Shown: piece after piece, positions 60,143-64,000 of the stretch | Position numbering within the stretch: position 1 is the first letter of the stretch | Layout: each line of letters starts with the position of its first letter | Source: Okibacterium fritillariae | Lineage (GTDB): Bacteria; Actinomycetota; Actinomycetes; Actinomycetales; Microbacteriaceae | Reading direction: 5' to 3' | Assembly: GCF_900167575.1 (NCBI RefSeq) | Contig: NZ_FUZP01000002.1 | Coordinates: forward strand, 310,001-374,000 | DNA length: 64,000 nucleotides | Program-made: the position numbers and the translations under genes | Notes under the pieces: model-generated | Told to the model about the DNA's origin: nothing | Seen by the model: the letters and a program-made list of their open reading frames with translations, nothing else | Database searches by the model: none

Positions 60143-61051
60143 CTACAGTTCCTGTGCGAAGTTGCCCTGCAGCTTGGCGAAGACGCGCTGCGAGATGAAG
60201 AGGAAGACGAGCCCGACGAGGATAGCGATGACCATCTTCAGCATGAGGCCGCCGGGGGCCGAGCCGGCGATGTCGTGACCCGAGATCCAGAACGTGCGCT
60301 GGAAGCCGAGAATCGCCAGGGTGATCGGGTTGTTGGTGTAGATCTGCACCGCGAGCTGCGAGATGCCGGGCGTCTCGGTGACCATCTTCCAGGAGTAGAC
60401 GATGGGGGAGGCCCACATGAGCAGCATGACGACGACCTCGACGAGGTACTGCACGTCACGCAGATAGACGTTGACCGCCGACAAGAGAATGGCGAACGCG
60501 GTAGCCCAGATCAGCAGGATCGCCAGCGCGGGCAGGAAGTAGATCGCCTCTTTCGAGAAGGGCGGGCTGCCGAACACGAAGCAGGCCACGATCAGGATCA
60601 CGAGCTGGATCATGAAGTTGAAGAGCGCCGAGCCGACGGATGCGAGGGGGAACACCTCTCGCGGCAGGTAGATCTTCTTGATCAGGCCGGCGTTCGTGAC
60701 GATCGACGACGTTCCTCCCGCGACGATTTCGCTGAAGAGGCCGTAGGCGGTCAGACCCGTGTAGACGTAGATGGCGAACTCGGGGATGCCGCGCTCGGCG
60801 CCGAGGATTTTGCCGAGGACGATGTAGTAGATCGCGAGCTGCGTAAGGGGGCGCACGAGCGCCCAGATGAAGCCGAGGCTCGAATCCTTGTAGCGGGATT
60901 TGATGTCCCGTCGCACGAGCAGAGAGAGCATCTGCCGGTGCTGCAGCACGCCGCGCAGCGATGCCCAGGTCGAGACGACCTTGCCTTCGGACGAGCCGAT
61001 GGCGACGAGGGGCTGCTTACTGAGCGCGTCGAAACGTTCCTGAGCTTTCAT
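60143..61051 (-). CDS. wzm: Polysaccharide ABC exporter permease (Wzm/TagG-like)
   Basis: The protein has 302 residues with six membrane helices in the ABC-2 arrangement. SLLVRRDIKSRYKDSSLGF and WALVRPLTQLAIYYIVLG near the N terminus and VYLRDVQYLVEVVVMLLMWA in the middle are hallmarks of TagG/Wzm. With Wzt it moves undecaprenyl-linked glycan or teichoic-type polymer across the membrane. A hairpin at 61116-61149 separates it from the upstream glycosyltransferase gene, so a promoter probably lies within 61052-61115. Confidence 0.93.
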   Translation of the reverse strand: MKAQERFDALSKQPLVAIGSSEGKVVSTWASLRGVLQHRQMLSLLVRRDIKSRYKDSSLGFIWALVRPLTQLAIYYIVLGKILGAERGIPEFAIYVYTGLTAYGLFSEIVAGGTSSIVTNAGLIKKIYLPREVFPLASVGSALFNFMIQLVILIVACFVFGSPPFSKEAIYFLPALAILLIWATAFAILLSAVNVYLRDVQYLVEVVVMLLMWASPIVYSWKMVTETPGISQLAVQIYTNNPITLAILGFQRTFWISGHDIAGSAPGGLMLKMVIAILVGLVFLFISQRVFAKLQGNFAQEL

Positions 61052-61115
61052 ACCTATGTGATCCGTTCCGCTCCACGGGCAAGAAAGCCGACGGGAGCAC
61101 AGTACAACTCAGGTA

Positions 61116-61149
61116 GCGTACCCCACCCGTCTGCGGCGGCGGGGTACGC
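61116..61149 (-). terminator. Hairpin after the coiled-coil glycosyltransferase gene
   Basis: Perfect 9-bp arms GCGTACCCC and GGGGTACGC with a 16-nt loop, 14 nt after the minus-strand stop at 61164 and ahead of wzm. Confidence 0.6.
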
Positions 61150-61163
61150 CTCGCAGCACTCGT

Positions 61164-62348
61164 TCAGCGTCGACGGATAGTGCCGCGCACGTTCCGGGCT
61201 GCCTGTCCCACCCAGTCGGCGGCCCGGACGACCCGGCGCCCGTGCAGCTCGTGGTACTGGTTCTCCAGGGCGCGAATGTGCTCGTCGCGCTCCCGCAACT
61301 CGTCTTCGAGTGCGTTCATCTTGTGGGCGCCCGTGTGCAAGAGCGTGTCCAGGTCGCTTTCGAGGCGGGCCTTGTCTGCCTCGGCTGCAGCCCGGGTCTC
61401 GCGCAACTCCGTCTCGAGGGAGGCGATGTGGTCGAGCTTCTGCACGAGGCTGACGGCGGCCGCACGACCGACCTCGATGGCACCCTCGGGAAGCGCGACA
61501 TCCGGGATGGCGGGCAAACCCAGGTCGGCGATCGTGCGGTCCACCGTGAGCGTGCCGTCGGCCAAACCCTGCTCGATCTGCTCGGCGCTCGGGTGGCGCG
61601 CGATATAGAAGGAGACGAGCGTCCCGTCTTGCAGGCGACGGTAGTCCCGCATGCCGTGGTGATTCGGGCTCGGCACCAGACCGCTCTCGGCATAGGCCCG
61701 GCCGGAGTTGTCCACCTTGCGATAGAACTGGTCGAAGGATCGCCAGGGAAAATGCAGCACCTCGATGGCGAACGCGGGGTCGGGCTCGCCCTGGCTCTCG
61801 ATGTTGACGAAGTGATTGCCCTGAGACACCTCGACGTTCGGGTCGCCTACGTGCACCGAGTCGGGGGTTGCGTGAGCGTGCAGCCCGATCGTGAGCAGAT
61901 GGTCGACGCTGCGCTGGTCGCGGTAGATCAGCCGCTCGAAACCGGTGCCCGACGCGGCGGGGGCGCCGGTCATATCGATGACCGGCACGACGAACGAGCC
62001 GAGGTCGGTCGGGATGTTCTCGAACGCCTGCTTCAGGGTCAGCGAGCGGTCGACCGGCACCCAGAACTCATCGGTGTCGGCGTTGATGACCCAGTCGGCG
62101 CCGTGCAGGGTCGCCGCATCCCTGGCCATCCGCGTGACGGCCTCGCCCTGGCGTTTGTTGTGGTGCGGATTGTGACGCAGATCGATGACGCCGGCATCGG
62201 CATAACGCTGCAGGATGTCAGTGGTGCCATCGATCGACCCGTTGTCGGTGACGATCAGCAGGTCCACGCCCTGAGCGAGGTGATGATCGACCATGGCCTC
62301 GACGATGTCCGCCTCGTCGCGGACCATCAGTGTCATGACGAGTTTCAT
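61164..62348 (-). CDS. GT2-like glycosyltransferase with C-terminal coiled coil
   Basis: The protein has 394 residues from ATG 62348 after AAAGGAA; a longer in-frame start at 62411 lacks signals. The GT-A-like domain starts MKLVMTLMVRDEADIVEAMV, with TDNGSIDGTTDIL and metal motif NADTDEFWVP, a pattern seen in GT2/GT92-like proteins of unknown acceptor. Residues ~305-375 form a coiled coil (IASLETELRETRAAAEADKA), with a basic C-terminal tail. The coiled coil may set chain length or mediate oligomerisation, by analogy with other polymer-length systems; this is inference. Confidence 0.82.
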   Translation of the reverse strand: MKLVMTLMVRDEADIVEAMVDHHLAQGVDLLIVTDNGSIDGTTDILQRYADAGVIDLRHNPHHNKRQGEAVTRMARDAATLHGADWVINADTDEFWVPVDRSLTLKQAFENIPTDLGSFVVPVIDMTGAPAASGTGFERLIYRDQRSVDHLLTIGLHAHATPDSVHVGDPNVEVSQGNHFVNIESQGEPDPAFAIEVLHFPWRSFDQFYRKVDNSGRAYAESGLVPSPNHHGMRDYRRLQDGTLVSFYIARHPSAEQIEQGLADGTLTVDRTIADLGLPAIPDVALPEGAIEVGRAAAVSLVQKLDHIASLETELRETRAAAEADKARLESDLDTLLHTGAHKMNALEDELRERDEHIRALENQYHELHGRRVVRAADWVGQAARNVRGTIRRR

Positions 62349-62566
62349 TCGTTCGGTTCCTTTACTCAGACGACTCGGGGCGGACGGGGGGCTCGACCCG
62401 TGGCCATCCACGAGCCTCTAGTATTGGCTAATACCCGCGCGAGGTCGAACCGCCGCGCTGCCTGGTGGGAGAACTTCACAGCCCGGGGCGGCACACTCGA
62501 TCTTCGCGAGGCCGGGCGCGAACCGGCCGCGGGCAGACACGCGATGAGTACGGGAGAAAACACGGA
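62349..62566. other. Divergent promoter region between two glycosyltransferase genes
   Basis: A 218-bp gap. GTATT-GGCT-AATAC (62421-62434) is an AT-rich inverted repeat in otherwise GC-rich DNA and could supply -10 elements in either direction (TAGTAT or TAATAC on the plus strand). A nine-codon ORF, ATG 62544 to TAG 62573 (MSTGENTEW), overlaps the downstream start. Nothing else is recognised. Confidence 0.4.
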
Positions 62567-64000
62567 ATGGTAGAGACGAAACCGGGCGTTGTATCGGTGA
62601 TCCTGGTGAACTTCCGGGGATCAGCAGACACCCTCGAGGCCATCCGTCAGCTCGAGCTGCTCGACTGGCCCGCCGACCGACTCGAGATCATCGTGGTCGA
62701 AAACGCCTCGGGCGACGACAGCCTCGAGATCCTCAAGAAGGGTGCGCCTCAGGTGCGCCTGATCGAGTCGTCCGAAAACCTCGGCTTCGCGGGTGGCTGC
62801 AACCTCGGTGTGCGCGAGAGCTCGGGCGAATACCTGGCGTTCCTCAACAACGACGCCAAGCCCGACAAGAACTGGATCCGCGCGGCGGTCGAGCGTTTCG
62901 AGAAGTCGCCCTCCATCGGCGGCGTTGCCAGCAAGGTGCTCGACTGGGACGGCAAGCTCGTCGACTTCATCGACGCGGGCCTGACCTGGTTCGGCATGGG
63001 CTACAAGCCGCTCACGGCGCAGCCCGCACCGAAGAACGACAACGACGCTCCCGAGAACGTCCTCTTCGGCACCGGCTCGGCCATGTTCGTGCGGCGCGAT
63101 GTATACGACCAGCTCGGCGGCTTCGACGAGCGTTACTTCATGTTCTTCGAGGACGTCGACCTCGGATGGCGCCTCAACCTCCTCGGTTATCACTTCGCCT
63201 ACGAGCCGAAGTCGCTGGCCTACCACAAGCACCACGCGTCGATGGAGAACTTCGGCGCCTATAAAGAGACCTACCTGCTCGAGCGCAACGCGCTCTACAC
63301 GATGTACAAAAACATGGGCGACGAGGCTCTGCGCAACAACTTGGCGCCCGCGCTGCTCTTGGCCACGCGCCGAGCCGTCGCGCGCAGCGAACGCGATTCC
63401 ACCGAGTTCGATCTGCGCAAGCCCGGAGGCGACCGCGACCAGAACATCGAGTTCTCTCGCGCCGCCGTATCCACCCTCTACGGGGTCGACCAGTTCGTCG
63501 AGCACCTCGCCGACTTCCGTGGCTCGCGCGCCCAGATCCAGGCCACGCGTCAGGTCTCCGATCAGGCCATCTGGCGCCTCTTCGGCGAGACCAACGCCCC
63601 GTCGTTCGGCGGTGAGCACTTCATGCGTGGCTACAGCAACATCATCGAGACCTTCCCCGTGCTCGACGCTCCTGATTCCACGCACGTGCTCATCATCACG
63701 GGCGACCCGATCGGGCCCAAGATGGCCGGCCCGGCCATCCGTGCCTTCCACATGGGCGAGGCCCTGGCGGTCGACAACGCCGTGCGGCTCGTGACGCTGT
63801 CCGGGGTCACCCCGGTCGACGCTCCGTTCGAGATCGCCCACGTCTCTCCGGGCAGCGAGCGGGAGATGTCGAAGCACGAGGAGTGGGCCGACGTCATCAT
63901 CTTCCAGGGGCTCGCGCTCGCGCTCTTCAAGACGCTGCGCGACAGCTCGAAGATCATCGTCGCCGACGTCTACGACCCCATGCACCTCGAACAGCTCGAG
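62567..64000 (+). CDS. Two-domain glycosyltransferase, GT2 plus partial C-terminal domain (runs off right edge)
   Basis: 478 codons are inside the window. The N-terminal GT2 domain (~1-260) shows VSVILVNFRGSADTLEAI, VVENASGDDS, NLGFAGGCNLGV, LNNDAKPDKNW and YFMFFEDVDLGWRLNLLG, the rhamnosyltransferase-like GT2 pattern. After a helical linker (~270-365), HVLIITGDPIGPKMAGPAIR starts a second Rossmann-like domain typical of the N-terminal half of GT4/GT-B enzymes, cut by the window end. A bifunctional polymer synthase is likely. The start has GGGAG 10 nt upstream and is crossed by a nine-codon upstream ORF in another frame. Confidence 0.88.
   Translation, partial: MVETKPGVVSVILVNFRGSADTLEAIRQLELLDWPADRLEIIVVENASGDDSLEILKKGAPQVRLIESSENLGFAGGCNLGVRESSGEYLAFLNNDAKPDKNWIRAAVERFEKSPSIGGVASKVLDWDGKLVDFIDAGLTWFGMGYKPLTAQPAPKNDNDAPENVLFGTGSAMFVRRDVYDQLGGFDERYFMFFEDVDLGWRLNLLGYHFAYEPKSLAYHKHHASMENFGAYKETYLLERNALYTMYKNMGDEALRNNLAPALLLATRRAVARSERDSTEFDLRKPGGDRDQNIEFSRAAVSTLYGVDQFVEHLADFRGSRAQIQATRQVSDQAIWRLFGETNAPSFGGEHFMRGYSNIIETFPVLDAPDSTHVLIITGDPIGPKMAGPAIRAFHMGEALAVDNAVRLVTLSGVTPVDAPFEIAHVSPGSEREMSKHEEWADVIIFQGLALALFKTLRDSSKIIVADVYDPMHLEQLE

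Noticed and set aside
56888-61180. A 1430-codon open frame on the plus strand across the glycosyltransferase and wzm/wzt genes
   Set aside because: It is the mirror of four genes with clear catalytic motifs on the other strand and has no recognisable domain.
1-64000. tRNA or rRNA genes, CRISPR arrays, insertion sequences, prophage or plasmid origin
   Set aside because: I saw no tRNA T-loop/acceptor pattern, no spaced direct repeats of CRISPR type, no transposase or integrase motifs, and no replication gene.

Overview
The window is GC-rich, densely packed chromosomal DNA from an actinobacterium. Micrococcales, and probably a Microbacteriaceae-like genus, is my inference. It rests on the GC content, the acyl-CoA carboxylase epsilon subunit, the kinase/MoxR/DUF58/transglutaminase-like cluster, and gene neighbourhoods shared with Mycobacterium tuberculosis. 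I see no rRNA, tRNA, CRISPR array, insertion sequence or phage gene. About fifty protein genes are supported, and the genes at both edges are cut.

Layout. 1-1.5 kb: start of exonuclease III and a YihY/BrkB membrane protein (minus). 1.6-15.7 kb: a six-gene plus-strand cluster encoding an FHA protein, a membrane Ser/Thr kinase, a 1988-residue Ig/FN3 surface protein, a MoxR ATPase, a DUF58 protein and a transglutaminase-like membrane protein that lacks the catalytic Cys and His. 15.9-19.4 kb: sdhCDAB (minus). 19.6-22.8 kb: manC, then an ABC-F ribosome-protection-type ATPase behind a structured leader. 23-31.3 kb: a nucleoside uptake and salvage block, with a BMP-family lipoprotein, an ABC ATPase, two permeases, cdd, deoA and add. 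31.4-32.1 kb: a PTS EIIA/EIIB pair with no EIIC. 32.4-37.4 kb: phosphohexomutase and punA (minus), then lpdA and an AEC transporter (plus). 37.5-41.4 kb: carboxylase alpha chain, Maf and a TrmA-family methyltransferase. 41.4-44.4 kb: a response regulator, histidine kinase and unrecognised membrane protein module. 44.7-50 kb: carboxylase epsilon and beta chains, birA, a PH-domain protein, purK and purE. 50-64 kb: cell-envelope glycan genes, comprising LCP, rmlD/C/A, GtrA, a polyprenol-phosphate mannosyltransferase-like enzyme, several glycosyltransferases and a Wzm/Wzt exporter.

How it works together. Nucleosides are imported by the BMP/ABC system, deaminated (cdd, add) and phosphorolysed (deoA, punA); the released pentose phosphate can be isomerised by the hexomutase. 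Two carboxylase loci plus birA supply biotinylated acyl-CoA carboxylase. RmlA/C/D make most of dTDP-rhamnose, the glycosyltransferases build a rhamnose-containing glycan, Wzm/Wzt exports it, and the LCP protein probably attaches it to the wall. rmlB is not in the window.

Two sequence-level themes run through the region. First, twelve start codons sit exactly 6 or 7 nt downstream of a TANNNT hexamer, the signature of leaderless transcripts; this decides several start calls and exposes two short upstream ORFs, before the ABC-F gene and before the PTS EIIA gene. Second, short GC-rich tandem arrays (8-17 bp units) lie beside terminator hairpins in four of the six convergent gene junctions.
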